Positions 1 to 11,224 are shown, counted from the stretch's first letter. The stretch: 64,000 nucleotides of DNA from Azorinus chamasolen (GCA_963576725.1 OY755241.1:74995001-75059000); one strand, 5' to 3'. Notes: generated by a model from the sequence alone, not told the origin. Numbers and translations: made by a program.

Positions 1-39
1 TAATACAGGGCATTGTAGACTGTATACTTAGATCTATTA

Positions 40-107
40 GCAAACAGAGCAGACCCAGGTCAGAGAGCTCTTATGGCAGCCGTCTGATCTGGGTCTACTC
101 TATTTGC
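40..107. repeat. Hairpin unit of the GCAAACAG palindrome family
   Basis: An imperfect palindrome begins GCAAACAGAGCAGACCC and ends with the inverted partner GGGTCTACTCTATTTGC. The same about 66-bp hairpin recurs roughly thirty times in the window and is the core of a TTAA-flanked MITE family (see 12918-13159 and 55214-55455). Here I do not see both MITE ends. Confidence 0.75.
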
Positions 108-461
108 AAATGTTTTAAATGTGTCCCTGTTAGATAAAGGGCTAAAGTACGAGACTTTGGAGATGACTAATACTGTAACACGTCGATAACATAAGCGTCA
201 TTTGCTCCTATAGGCCATGGTGGTAATAAACATGGCTGGTTTGTTCCCAATATGTCTGCTGGTTGTTTTCAGGCTTGGTACACTATTTGGAAGCGACAAA
301 TCTGAATGGTAAATACACGTACTTTCATTTACTTGACTGGTCAAAATGTTTGATGGATTTTGGTATTCGAATTGTAATGCGACAGTGAAACAATATATGT
401 ATATACTATAGAGCCTCACTATAACAGTCACCTTACCGTTGACCTAGTTAAATGCATATTT

Positions 462-785
462 TGTTTATGTTTTGTTTGTTATTGTTGTTGATTGTTATTG
501 CTTTTGCCTTGATTTGTTTCATATCATATTAGTAGCGGTTTAACATCGGTTTAACAGTATTTCAGTCATATCACGACGTTCAGCTAATTACAGGATGAAG
601 AAGACCCGTATATGTCTTGGTATATTGAACATATTGTTTTAGTGCATAGAATAACGCCATGGTAGAACCAGCTGGAAGGTTTCCTCACATGAAAAACCCA
701 CATGCCATGCCAGGATTCGAACCACAGCAGCGAGGCTCTGCCTGATTGTCAGTCGAAGACCATACCCACTCGGCCCGAACCCAAC
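462..785 (-). repeat. tRNA-derived SINE, near full length
   Basis: Read on the minus strand, the head at about 785-690 has a Pol III A-box-like GCCGAGTGGGTATGGTC and a B box GGTTCGAATCC. A body containing TGTGAGGAAACCTTCCAGC follows. The 3' part contains CGTCGTGATATGACTGAAA and an A/C-rich CAAA-type tail near 462-520. This matches the tRNA-head, conserved-body and simple-tail plan of molluscan SINEs. The tail words recur in the SINE at 43778-44052. It is not a functional tRNA, because the 3' half of the cloverleaf runs into the SINE body. Confidence 0.7.
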
Positions 786-789
786 CCAC

Positions 790-1420
790 ATGTATTGTTG
801 TAGCCAATGTATATCGACAACTATAACGTCCAGAACTTATTATTTTCACTCCAGCTATATATATTGTGTATACATATAACAAACAGTATTTTGTAATTGT
901 TATTATCCTGCAACTCATTTTAACAGAATGTCTCGTCCTAGATCAGTTAAAGATAAAGATATTAATTTTACTTGGTAATATACTAAACCAATTTCATTCT
1001 AGGGCTGGAAATAAAAGCTAGACACTACAATTAAACCTTTGCAGTGAAGAAACAATCCGCTGCTTAAAGCAGTGTGAAAGTCAAACAAAAATATTACAGA
1101 GGAGCTTTCAGTGCGACCTTCACTGCCATCTGTCTTAAAACAATGATGATGCTTATCTGAGTGTTCGAATAAAGTCTTACAGCTTCTAAACTGATTCGTG
1201 AGCTGGCGGTGTTGATCTCATACACTGTGTTGCCATGAGCTAAGCCCGAATCATCTAAATGTAGACATTCAACATAAATCGACTTTAAAACACTTCTTTT
1301 TGGCGATCAGTTTGTCATAATTCTACACAAACAACCAAATAGCTTAAATATACATAAATAACTCATTTATATGTTATGTTATATATTTTATATCGTAAGA
1401 AACGTTGAAGACAAAACTTT
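790..1420. other. Non-genic, AT-rich stretch
   Basis: I see no exon-like frame, RNA gene or clear transposon end here. Part of it (1060-1130) has a short GAGCTTTC-containing inverted word that resembles a decayed copy of the GGTGGCTGCTTAA palindrome family. Confidence 0.4.
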
Positions 1421-1424
1421 CATT

Positions 1425-1576
1425 TGTTTCACCGAATAATGTTTGTTTTGTATCACAGGAGCATTTCCAATGTAAGTTCAAATTGAAAATCTTCACAAGA
1501 ATAAATGAAAATGTCAAATACAATGTTTTATGATGTTTCTGAAAATAAGTATTTATTGGTAGAGACATTCACTTTA
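1425..1576 (+). repeat. Dispersed repeat ending GACATTCACTTTAAA
   Basis: This segment is a diverged copy of sequences at 11507-11699 and 26227-26418. Shared words include TTCAAATTG, ATGTTTTATGAT and the terminal GGGACTTTCACTTTAAA-like end. The related start TTTAAAGGGGATGTCCCTAC at about 11811 suggests short terminal inverted repeats. Nothing indicates coding potential. Confidence 0.5.
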
Positions 1577-1718
1577 AATCGAGACATCACCCTAATCAAT
1601 CATGAATATTTATGTGAGAAATAATATGAATATCAATTAGCTTTTATAATGTCGTCATGAACAATGGAATATTTAACTTTGACAGAAGCTGTATATACAG
1701 AACTGCGTAATTATATAA

Positions 1719-1786
1719 GCAAACTGAACAGACCGTGATCGGAGGGTTCCAACAGGAGCCATCTGTTCTAGGTATACTTTGTTTGC
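1719..1786. repeat. Hairpin unit of the GCAAACAG palindrome family
   Basis: A degenerate copy, GCAAACTGAACAGACCG to the inverted TATACTTTGTTTGC. It lies in AT-rich sequence containing TGAATATTTATGTGAGAAATAATATGAATAT, a phrase also found beside other copies (13180, 14370, 63110). That is the flanking body of the same MITE family. Confidence 0.65.
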
Positions 1787-2860
1787 AATGGCGTGAAAAT
1801 GCGTCTCTATGATGGAAAGTGTCAAACGTTTACTGGATGAATAATCAGGCAAAACATAAGCTAAAATGAAATATTAATTAATGTTTTTTTTTAAAATGTT
1901 TGTGTCAGAAATGATATATGGACATTAACTGTCACAACACATATCACAGAGTGTGTAAGGAAATGTATGGATTTTGTTCACTCTGTTTGCGAAGGCGTAC
2001 AAAGACGACATTGTCAAGTAAAGGATTATTTTTACCATTCAGTGTGGAATTCCCTTTAGTTTTCTACAGTTATATACATTCATATTGCATGGACAACGGT
2101 AATAGTTCTTGAATGGATTTACAACTGCAACAATGCAGTCCCCTTAAACTCCATACCATTTGCAAGTTCTGATTTTTTTTAATTAAAAGCCAAGTTGTGG
2201 AAAAAAGCTGACGAATTATCACTTAAAATGCAAAGGTTTGATGTTAAGTATCGATCTCGCCGACGTTATTCGCCTACGGTTTAGACAAATCCATAAATGC
2301 GGTTTAGTCCCGTCGCGATACAGTAAAACTATTTTGTTCTAAAACAAGAAATTATGAATGGCAATCTGAAATATTATTATTGATTCACACATGGAATATA
2401 CAATATTAGTTGTTTAGGAAAGTCCTCACAAAATGGTCCAAACAGTATTATTTTAAAACGCGTTATTTATAGGAAATTTACATCAGACTTTTTAAAGGTT
2501 TACTCCATAGTTAAACCTTTTAACGTATTTGCAAACACAAGATCTATTCTGTTTACTTTTGGAATAATAAAGATCTTATTCTACAGTTTCTGACATGGGC
2601 AGAACTTCGTGTTATTAACATGCCGTTATAAAAACGCATATAGTTAATATTCATGAAGTCATTATGTCTTTGAGTAAATGGTGTTGTACAATGTTTCCGT
2701 AGTCTAACAATTCCACACAAAAGTTAAAGTCTCATACCTTGAATCCCAAAGTATTCACACGAACTAAGTTGCGCACTAAGGCAGGTGGGGTCAATACATT
2801 TCAAACAGCCCTCGTTATAGAGAGTTTAGACTTTACACTGATTTTACACCCATCAGCAGT
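1787..2860. other. Non-genic stretch
   Basis: The sequence is AT-rich with no supported gene. Only short open frames occur, without splice signals or recognisable protein similarity. Fragments of the MITE body (TTTACTCCATAG, ATATTCATGAAGTCATTATG) are visible at 2500-2670. Confidence 0.4.
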
Positions 2861-2888
2861 AACCTAACAAAAAACCAAGACCGAAATA

Positions 2889-2987
2889 ATGCCTAGGCTT
2901 TCAGAAGCAGAGAGAAATAGAGCAATTGGGATGCTGCAGGGTGGAATATCTCCGATCAACGTCAGCCGGACATTGGATGTGTTTTGA
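2889..2987 (+). pseudogene. Tc1/mariner-type transposase, N-terminal fragment
   Basis: Thirty-two codons begin MPRLSEAERNRAIGMLQGG and then hit a stop. This is the start of the N-terminal helix-turn-helix DNA-binding domain of IS630-Tc1-type transposases common in invertebrates. The same N-terminus occurs inverted at 3490-3400, so two truncated copies point at each other. The upstream words CAAAAAACCAAGACCGAAATAATG are mirrored to the right of the second copy. No catalytic DDE region is present. Confidence 0.7.
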
Positions 2988-3154
2988 GCATGTATGTGAA
3001 ATTTTAGCTTTATTGCATACGTAACGTATGATTTAGACGCCAGTTAATATGGTAGTGTGTAAAACGAAAATTTCAAAATGTGTATGTGTTTAACATGGTC
3101 ACTGGATGCCCCGTAAGTCAGGTTTCTGTGCAGGTTGTCGTTTCAATGTTGCCG

Positions 3155-3490
3155 TTAATATCGATTGTGACCTCCCATTGCCCGTATGAGTGCCAATATA
3201 CGCCACCTCATCGAGTTGATGTAGCGCTGGATCACATGATTAGGCATGTTGTTCCATTCTGCTGTGAGGGCGTTCGCCAATTGGCCGATGTTGTTAATGT
3301 TGTAATTTCGGCGAACACGTCTCCCTTACTCACCACATACATGTTCGATGGGATTCATGTCGGCAGACATGGCTGGCCACTGCATAACGTTGACGTTAGC
3401 AGCGGCCAACCTGCTAACGTTGGTCGGAGATACTCCACCCTGCAGTATCCCAATTGCTCTATTTCTCTCTGCTTCTGAAAGCCTAGGCAT
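3155..3490 (-). pseudogene. Internally deleted Tc1/mariner-type transposase
   Basis: The minus-strand frame starts with MPRLSEAERNRAIGILQGG. After about 30 residues it jumps to the C-terminal part of a Tc1-type transposase: WPAMSADMNPIEHV (normally WPA-SPDL-PIEH), then EWNNMPNHVIQRYINSMR and a GGHNRY terminus before the stop. The central region with the first two catalytic acidic residues is missing. An in-frame stop follows HVCGE. It cannot encode a working enzyme, but its terminal regions could still be substrates for a transposase supplied in trans. Confidence 0.8.
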
Positions 3491-3719
3491 TATTTCGGTC
3501 TTGATTTTTTGTTGTGTTAGTGATGTCGGTGTAGCTTAGCTACCTTGTGAGACTTTTGTCGGCCTGCTATCTGACCGGATTCGTGCTGCACAAGGTTCAC
3601 GTGCGAAAACAAGATAATGTGGTTTTTCCCAAATTTAAAAGATAGAACACTGTACAAATTGTACACACGTGTTGTGTGATGATAACCCGATACACTGGTA
3701 ACCAAATAAATGCATATAG

Positions 3720-4368
3720 TGTTTTAATTAAAGAGTTAATTAAAGTTATGCAGCGTCAGGTTTCTTTTTTGGTTCAGTATAGATCAATTGGGCACTTCGT
3801 TCTAAACAGGTGTGACTCTTTCGGCACTTTTCAGTAATTTACATTTAGATTAAATGTTTGTAGAAACACAATCTGGCTTATGTTGACTAAGTGTTGAGTA
3901 GGTGAAACTTTAATCAAAGGCTAAATATTGAAACATTAAAAGCCCTCATATATAATCATACCAATACTGGTGACACTTCGATACACATGTTATATATCCC
4001 AGTCTTATGCTAAATATATAGGACCTTGCTAAAATGCGTCGGAATACACAACAGATCAGGATATATTACAAATTAGTTCTAGAACAGAGATATGCAATCT
4101 ATTTAATTAAAATGCTAATGCATATATACTTTTATTCAGTTTCTTTTCAATTATTTTCACGTCTTATTAACGTGCTCCGATGATGTTAGATTAGTTGTAA
4201 TTAAACCTTTGTCCGTCAGGCGATAGCGGATATTCCTCGATTTCCATCTTTAAGTGTACGAGTAAAATAATAGGTGAGTGGATAGTGAGGGTGAAGAACA
4301 TCGTGCAACATATTCGAGTTATACTCACTTTGAGAGAAATGTGAGGTCAGGACATCGGTAAACCGGTT
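3720..4368. other. Non-genic stretch
   Basis: AT-rich sequence. I recognise no exon, RNA or transposon end. It leads directly into the (TG)n-bearing dispersed repeat at 4369. Confidence 0.4.
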
Positions 4369-4680
4369 AAAACCCCCAGTGGTGTTTTTGCTACTGACCG
4401 TGCCAAGGCGGTACTCTCTTTGTCGCCCTTGCTTTTGTTTGTCTTGCGTCTTTGTGCTTGTGATTTTGTTCATGTGTGGAATGTTTGTCTCTAGTTCTTG
4501 TGTGTTTGTTGATGTTTTCTGTGTTCATCTCGTGTGTGTGTGTGTGTGTGTATGTGTGTGCACGCGCGTTTGGGTGTATAGTTGAGTGTGGGTATGTGTG
4601 TGTTATGCTATCTATCGGTGTTTTTTTGGTGGTTGCGTCTTGCATGTGGCTTTGCCTGCTTGACTTTACTATGACCTGAA
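4369..4680 (+). repeat. Copy 1 of a (TG)n-bearing dispersed repeat
   Basis: Starting at AACCCCCAGTGGTGTTTT, this segment is about 85-90% the same as 9563-9850 by eye. It shares CTGACCGTGCCAAGGCGG, a central (TG)n tract, TGCATGTGGCTTTGCCT and CTTGACTTTACTA. In the second copy it lies inside an element with terminal inverted repeats. Here those ends are not visible, so this copy is truncated or belongs to a variant. Open frames across the TG tract exist on both strands and are low-complexity artefacts. Confidence 0.65.
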
Positions 4681-4982
4681 AATGACCTGCAGTTGTGTGT
4701 AAATCTGGAGTGTTGTCTGCAGTAAATTAAAGCATCGTCATTTTGAATTTCCATCAAAAATATGTGCGACCGCCGGGGAAATATATTACAATGCAGTAAA
4801 TAAATGAAATAAAATCAAATACTAATAATTGTCTATCACACATTTCAATAAAAACTAATTCCGCAGAAACTCATGAGGATTTTCGCAGCCAAATAATTCT
4901 ATATGGAAAAATATGGTTTGCCTAAACAAATTAAACATGATTTAAATTGTAACAAAATAAACACTTTTGCGAAATTAAAGCA

Positions 4983-5236
4983 AAAGTGTGCTTGTGAAAC
5001 ACTTATGCCCCCGACGTTTGACCCTGATGGATGACATTGACCTTTGACCCATAAACCAGGGAGTTGAATGCGACACATTGTCTTTGTGTGGTGAACATTT
5101 GTGCCAGGTTATTTTGCATCCATTCACAGATAAAAAAGTTATAGAAGGGACAAGAAATTTGAGACGGACAGACTGACGGACCGACAGATGGAAGGACGGA
5201 CAATGCGATTACTATGTGCCCGCCGATGGGGGCATA
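4983..5236 (-). mobile_element. Short pearl/Helentron-like element, ATGCCCCC family
   Basis: Read on the minus strand, it starts with a hairpin-like ATGCCCCCATCGGCGGGCAC end, then a CCGTCC/GTCGGTC-type microsatellite. One tandem-unit remnant follows (TTGACCCTTGGT-type words, ACAAATGTTCACCACACAAAGACAATGTG), and then GGGGGCATAAGTGTTTCAC near 5000. The same unit words occur at 37850-38340. The 3' hairpin GTGTTTCACAAGCAC matches that of 53611-54031. It is a deleted single-unit copy. Confidence 0.65.
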
Positions 5237-5671
5237 AAATAGCCGTATTTGTTTTATATGGTAAGCAAACACATTCCAGTAAATACTTCCAATCGAGCAG
5301 AAATGGCACCAGAATGCACCTGTGTGCACCTCAAAATAATGACTGTTTTTGAGAGTTTTCATAACCAGTGCCTTCTTATAATTCTGTTAATCCTTGCAAC
5401 GTTTTTTTATTCAAATGAATTATTCCAAAATAAAAGAAATCACATTTACGGTGAATATTATTTTGCAACTTGACAAACAGTGCAGACCCTGGCAAGATCT
5501 GGATCTACACTGTTTGTCTGAATGCCGTGTTCTCATGCACTTAAGACACCTAGCCTTCCCTGGCATTGGTGCGTATTCAATAATTATGACCAGGCACGTC
5601 ACTGAAAGGAAATTACTAAATGTATTTGAAAAATAAAGATATAACCTCTTCACTGCCATACTCAATTGAAT

Positions 5672-6752
5672 TATGTCTCCCCATATTTATATGGGGGAGA
5701 CATATTGTTTTCGTGAGAGTTGTATGTCTGTCCGTCTGTCTGTCCGTCCGTCTGTCCGTTTGTCCGTCTGTCCGTCATACTTTGTGTCCGGACGATAACT
5801 TCAATATGCCTGATGCCAGTTGATTGAAACTCTAATATAGGAGTTATTGCCCCTTGTAAAAAAATCACACTTTTTTGTCCGACCGATAACTCCTATATGA
5901 CTCGTGCCATTGGATTGAAACTTCATATATGGAAAGAGCATAATGAGAGGAAGTGTCATGCACAATGTCCATAACTCTGGCTTCACTAATATAGGAGTTA
6001 TTGCCCTTTGTAAAAAAATCACACTTTTTTGTCCGGACGATAACTCCTATATGGCTCATGCCATTAGATTGAAACTTCATATATGGAAATATCATGACGA
6101 GAGGAAGTGTCATGCACAAGGTCCATAACTCTGGCTTCACCAATATTGGAGTTATTGCCCTTTGTAAAACAAAATCACAATGTTTTTGTCAGGACGATAA
6201 CTACTATATGGCACATGCCATTGGAGTGAAACTTCGTACATGGAAAGATCATAATAAGAGAAAGTGTCATGCATAAGATCCTTAACTTGGGCTTCAATAA
6301 ATTTAGAGTTATTGCCCCTTGTACATTTGCTTAACGCTTTCTTGTCCTGGCGATAACTCCTACATGGCTCTTGTCATCGTATTGAAACTTCATACATGGA
6401 GAGAGCATGATGAAAGAAAGCGTAATGAACAAGGGCGATAACTCTTGCTTCAATACTTTTGGAGTTATTGTCCTTTGTTACATTTTTGGCCGATTAATAA
6501 CTCCTGTTCGACTGATGCTATTGGAATGACATTTTTTTTATGGAAAAGGCATGATGAAAGTAAGTGTCATGCACAAGGGCCATAACTCTGGTATCAATAT
6601 TTTTGGAGTTATTAGCTGTTATCATTTTGTTTAAATTAAAGTGCATAATGAGGGGAAGTATCATTCATCAGGTCCATAACATTTTTAGTGATTTCCCTTT
6701 ACATATTGTTTTTATTAGAGGGGAGACATCCGTTTTGTGACAAAAACCTCTA
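5672..6752 (+). mobile_element. Pearl/Helentron-like element with about 155-bp tandem units (TGTCTCCCC family)
   Basis: The 5' end is a hairpin in which TATGTCTCCCC pairs with GGGGGAGACATA, followed by ATTG and a (GTCCGTCT)n tract at 5725-5780. About six degenerate units follow. Each contains GTCCGGACGATAACTCC, TTGAAACTTCATAYATGG, GGTCCATAACTCTGGC and GAGTTATTGCCCTTTG. The 3' end is a short hairpin TTTTGTGACAAAA followed by CCTCTAGT. The plan (5' hairpin, microsatellite, about 150-bp core units, 3' stem-loop) fits the pearl/HINE non-autonomous rolling-circle elements reported from bivalves. No protein is encoded. Confidence 0.8.
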
Positions 6753-6754
6753 GT

Positions 6755-7957
6755 TAATTAATGCGTGTGTTATTTGTTTGTTTTTATTCTTTTTTACCAG
6801 TGGATACCTTTTTATTTGTATCGCGACGATATATTTGATTTGTAGCTAGACTTTATAGAAACTCAAGAAACGACATTTCCCACGGAAAATAAATTTGTGT
6901 GAACAAGTCTAGTACGATACAATCATTATAAAATACATTGAACATATTTGGACCATTCTGTCAATTAATGCCTGGTCAAATATAATTATAAGACCAGACG
7001 TGTAAAATCAATTAATATACTTAATAGTCTGAAATATACATACATTAATGTCTCCTTAATACAACCGCTGAAAAGAAGTATAATGCTGACTTTTTTAAAC
7101 AAATGGTAGTTGAATGGAGTTTTCTGCGTTATTATAATGTATATGGTATTATTATTATTAGTTCGTGTTACTATTATCATTATTATTGTAATTAGTATTA
7201 TAACTATTATTTTAACTATTATTATTACTATAATTAATATATATATGGCATTTTAATTATTATTGTTATTATTATCATTATTATTGTTATTATTATTACT
7301 TTTATTCCATAACTGGTGTCAACAGGCATAGAAATACTGCAATGTGTTCATGTGTTCTCTCAGCAGTTTTGTAAATGTAGCCATTCAATAATGTACAGAT
7401 AGTACCTGGCAATACCATGTGTTTTACAGTCAATTCTAGCTAATGCCACCGATACTGTTACTAACAGTGAGTCTGTAAAACAAGGTGGTTGGTTAATGAA
7501 GGGCAAAAGTAATGCAGCAAAACTCTAATGCGACCAAAAGTTTATTAACAAGGAGTATGCAAAAGTAGGTGGTTGCTTAACCCTTTCACCACCAATGTCG
7601 CAATACTTTCGATACCGGACGATTTGTTCGGTCCCGAGTTTTCCCTTTTTTTCTCATTATGAAAATCCCTGTAAAAACCGGACCTTGTGAAAACCGGATG
7701 CCGGACAGGTATCGCCAAATATTGGCTTCATTTCAATACAAATTAACCTCTGTAAACCGGATGCCAAAACCAGCCGACCGGAACGTAATTTGCTGACATG
7801 CCTCTCGACACGTTTGTATGCAACATGTCACCTCGCGCCATTGTTTATACAGTACAATTATCAATAGTCCCGATTAACGGTATGGCTAGGTATGAAATCT
7901 TGACCATTTAATGAGAAAAGGGCCGAATGATTAATTCTGAAAACAAATAACATTAAT
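6755..7957. other. AT-rich non-genic stretch with (ATT)n
   Basis: An (ATT)n/(TTA)n microsatellite spans about 7130-7310. At 7395-7560 there is a GGTGGTTGGTTAATG...AAAAGTAATGCAG segment, a decayed copy of the Tc1-like MITE palindrome. At 7660-7760 several CGGATGCCGGA words occur. I find no gene. Confidence 0.5.
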
Positions 7958-8178
7958 GATCGGGGCCACAGGGGTAAGACACGTTTGAGTCAGTATATGT
8001 ATGTATAGAAAGAAGGGATCCGACTTCAAAAGATCCAAATTACCCACTCCTCTACTTTAAACCCTTCGTTCTGCAAGAAATGCACCGATTTCGATCAGAT
8101 AAAAAGCTATTCCGTAAGCAAAGGCATTATTTTATTCGAATAATGACTCAAACGTGTTTACCCATGTGATCGGGGTTA
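7958..8178. repeat. About 220-bp inverted-repeat element
   Basis: The left arm contains GATCGGGG, CCACAGGGGTAAGACACG and TTTGAGTCA. The right arm contains the inverse, TGACTCAAACGTGTTTACCC then CGGGG. A shorter hairpin with the same CCACAGGGGTAAGACC arm is at 25348-25425. It is a foldback/MITE-like unit without coding capacity. Confidence 0.65.
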
Positions 8179-8510
8179 CATCAAACCTTACCTGCACTAA
8201 TTTTTGAACAAATTACGACATACCACAAATTTTGTCATTAATCAACAATTGAAAATCATTAATGATTGTAAATTCTTATGATGCCGACACACACACACAT
8301 CTTGTCAAAATTTCCCTTAATCCCGGTGAATGATTGTTAAAAGCTGTCTGCATGTAGAACCACATTCGCACTTCGAGTGACCTGGAGTTTAAATTTGCAA
8401 CATCCTGTAACCCTTTGCCTGTTACGTAAGTTTCCACATGCTTCATTATTAAAACTTCTCAAATTCGCTTTTATTTCTTGTAGAAATGTTGACTGAGTAT
8501 CAAACATATT

Positions 8511-8566
8511 GGATTCAGATCGGGCTCCGAGTTACTCGGTGTCTCACCTGGATCCAGTTTGTTTGC
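8511..8566. repeat. Palindrome of the GAGACGCCGAGTAACTCGG family
   Basis: CCGAGTTACTCGG lies at the centre, flanked by GGATTCAG on the left and CTGGATCC on the right, and ends in GTTTGC. Related palindromes are at 9152-9197, 25144-25195, 26446-26482 and 61228-61283. Each is about 45-55 bp and probably the core of a small MITE. Confidence 0.6.
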
Positions 8567-9151
8567 ATACATGACATGACACTCGCGACCAGCACATTAA
8601 GGGTTAAAACCTGGCAAGAAATACCACACCCATTTGTAACACGAGTGAAAAAATTCAAACAAGATAGGTTACACGTTTTTTACAGATGTGTATGTGATGC
8701 TGCACGTGAATTAAACACACACACACTCATGAATGTATTATTATTATGTCCACGGACTTGAGGAATACATGCGCGACACAAAAAGTCAGTATAATTTTTG
8801 TACAGTTCATTCTTTCTTTTTATTCTCCTTTTTTGGTAAAAAACGTCTCCTCTTTCTTTTGTCGTAATTCAGACCAGTCAAATAAGTGTTACATCTAGTT
8901 GCACATTAAGAGACTCATAAGGATGGATGAATTTAAACTGAACAGTGTACACACGTTGCTGGTTTTCTCGACAAAATTTCGAACCTGAAAATACCGGATA
9001 CCTCTGAAAACCGGCCGATTGATCTGTCCCCGAGGAGTCCGGTTTTCACAGGTTTCACTGTATTATATTCGACTGATCTACATTTGAGACATCGGGAAAG
9101 TAGTGACGCCTATCCTGGAAAACACAACCTAACTCACATTTGCAAACATTT

Positions 9152-9197
9152 TGGATCCAGATGAGACGCCGAGTAACTCGGCCTCTTATCAGGATCC
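9152..9197. repeat. Palindrome of the GAGACGCCGAGTAACTCGG family
   Basis: GGATCCAGATGAGACGCCGA is followed by its inverted partner TAACTCGGCCTCTTATCAGGATCC. This is the clearest copy of this family in the window. Confidence 0.7.
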
Positions 9198-9499
9198 GCG
9201 CTGAATGATATCTGGTTAATAGTTTCTCCGAAGCTAAATGGTATCGGAAGTTGTCCAAATTGCATCAGATACACATAAGAGCAGATTTTATAACAAGATA
9301 AGGATTCAAAAGAGCGGCGGTATTCGCGGTATTGTTCTGTTACAACAGAAACAAACTTATCTCTACAGCTACCTTGGACTAGAGTTATTGCTCCGAAATA
9401 CCCAGAGTATAACTTTATTAGATAGTTAGATCATTTGAATGTTGCCGTAATTAACCCTTACCTTGATGTGAAAAAAATATGTTTAAAGATCAGTCGTAG

Positions 9500-9901
9500 C
9501 ACAGGTGTTGGGCTCATGAAATATGTCTAAAATCAGTTAAAATGTCCCTAAAGTTAACTTTAAACCCCCAGTGGTGTTTTGCTGCTGACCGTGCCAAGGC
9601 GGTACTCTCTTTGTCACCCTTCCTTTTGTTTGCCTTGCGTCTTTGTGCTTGTGGTTTGTTCATGTTGTGGAACGTTTGTCCGTTTCTTGTGTGTCTTTTG
9701 GTGTTTTCTGTGTTCATTTCGTATGTGTGTGTGCGTGTGCGTTTGGGTGTGTGGTTGTGTGTGTGTGTGTGTGTGTGTGTGTCATGCTGTCTATCGGTGT
9801 TTTGGTGGTGGTTGCGTCTTGCATGTGGCTTTGCCTACTTGACTTTACTACTTTTCCATTTAAACTTATTTTAGACATATTTCATGAGACCAACGCCTGT
9901 G
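9500..9901. mobile_element. 402-bp hAT-like MITE carrying a (TG)n tract
   Basis: The left end CACAGGTGTTGGGCTCATGA and the inverted right end CATGAGACCAACGCCTGTG form about 35-bp terminal inverted repeats, which also include AAATATGTCTAAAAT. The flanking 8-mers AGTCGTAG (9492-9499) and GGTCGTAG (9902-9909) look like an 8-bp target duplication with one difference, as hAT elements make. The interior is the (TG)n-bearing sequence also found at 4369-4680. The open frames of up to 110 codons across it are low complexity, so no protein is inferred. Confidence 0.7.
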
Positions 9902-10214
9902 GGTCGTAGGACAGGTGCACAACACCTAGAATATCAAATTTAAAATAATAGAAAATAGCCAATCAGAGGACTGTCTAAATCGGACAGGTATATAAAACAC
10001 GGGTAACATTTTAGTACGTCAGACTGATGCCGTTTCTGCGCTGATGAGGATGATGTCTGTTGCAGGATTTGCGTGCGTCTGTGTGTGTATGTTTTCTGCC
10101 GCACAGGGTTTAAACTGTCCACATGAGGATACAACTCTCACAAAGTTTTCAGACCGATTCAGCAATTATGATGTATGTATTTCGGTGGTTGTTTTTTCTG
10201 CAATAATTTAGTAA

Positions 10215-10402
10215 TTACTGATATTCATTCATTCATTCATTCTCTGATACATTTATTCGTTCGTTCGTTCTCGTACACATTTACTCGTTCGTTTGTTCGC
10301 ATTGTTTATTTTTTCACCAATGTATTAACTTTTTTCATTTATGTAGTTATTCGTTATTTCAATCATTCATCATTTAATATATTAATTCATTCATTCGTTC
10401 AC
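10215..10402 (+). repeat. (TTCA)n / (TTCG)n microsatellite
   Basis: Interrupted runs of TTCATTCA and TTCGTTCG units. A 78-codon frame across it is low complexity and is not called. Confidence 0.85.
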
Positions 10403-10583
10403 TTATGGTAGAATCTGACATTTTCTTGTAGCAGTATAAATGTGTACATCATATATAAGACACAGCAGGCAACGCACAGATACCCATACTATGTGTGAAC
10501 TGAGCATACAAGACGTATTCAACAGTCAATATCAAAGGTTCATATTTTAGACAGCAAAGAAACATATCTATCAAATTATATTA

Positions 10584-10635
10584 GCAAACAGAGCAGACCC
10601 TGATCAGACGGCTAATCTGGGTCTGCCCTGTTTGC
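10584..10635. repeat. Hairpin unit of the GCAAACAG palindrome family
   Basis: GCAAACAGAGCAGACCCTGA is paired with ATCTGGGTCTGCCCTGTTTGC, with a shortened loop. The flanks TTTAGACAGCAAAGAAACATAT and GTGAAAACACGTTTATGTGAGGGAAAGGGTTAA show that the right TTAA end of the MITE (10669-10674) is preserved. Confidence 0.75.
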
Positions 10636-10905
10636 AAGCGCGTGAAAACACGTTTATGTGAGGGAAAGGGTTAATGAATTATTCAGTTAATTTATCTACT
10701 AATGCCGTGTCATGCTACAGATTTTCGTTTTCAAAATGTTAATTTCAAAATTGAGCTACGTTATATAATCGATTTACTCTATGAATATTCATGTGAAAAT
10801 AAATATATCATATATATGAATTATATTACTTTGTATAATGACATATGATAATAAGCATTGTCAGTCATGGAAGAAACTGTATAATCACACTATATTATAT
10901 CATAA

Positions 10906-10957
10906 GCAAATGGTGTAGACCCAGATCAGACGGCTCCTAAAGGTCTACTATGTTTGT
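10906..10957. repeat. Hairpin unit of the GCAAACAG palindrome family, degenerate
   Basis: GCAAATGGTGTAGACCCAGA and the inverted GGTCTACTATGTTTG with part of the right loop deleted. The flanks match the MITE body (TGAATATTCATGTGAAAATAAATAT, GGAAAGGCGTATTTATAGAGTAAAGG). Confidence 0.6.
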
Positions 10958-11224
10958 AAAGGTGTGGAAAGGCGTATTTATAGAGTAAAGGATTACTACG
11001 TTCATTATTTCCTACGCGAATACTTATCAGGTACAAATGTAATGGACTGAATACAATGACGAGCGACAGACGCAAAATGCAATTTATTTTGATTTGAAAA
11101 ACCTTTAGCAAATCAGATGAAACAGCTTCTGCTGTTAGGAGACGAGATGCGTACTCAATAATACATATCTAGCAATGTATCTACATGCTTAAAATACATT
11201 AATCAAACGTTTATTTTCTGAAGA

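Noticed and set aside
3080..3478. 132-codon plus-strand frame
   Set aside because: It is antisense to the Tc1-type transposase remnant.
4379..4679. Cys/Val-rich frames over the TG tract (and at 9542-9909)
   Set aside because: They consist of (TG)n translated in different frames on both strands, with no homologous protein and with repeat copies elsewhere.
5672..6276. Overlapping frames of 60-92 codons with recurring peptide phrases in the 155-bp unit arrays (also 30782-31737 and 32896-33661)
   Set aside because: The unit length is not a multiple of three and the frames change from unit to unit. The similarity is due to the DNA repeat, not to a repeated protein.
10035..10060. Hammerhead ribozyme, because of CTGATGAG
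   Set aside because: The rest of the core (a stem and CGAAA at the right distance) is missing. I also looked for the core in the LTR-like unit and found none.
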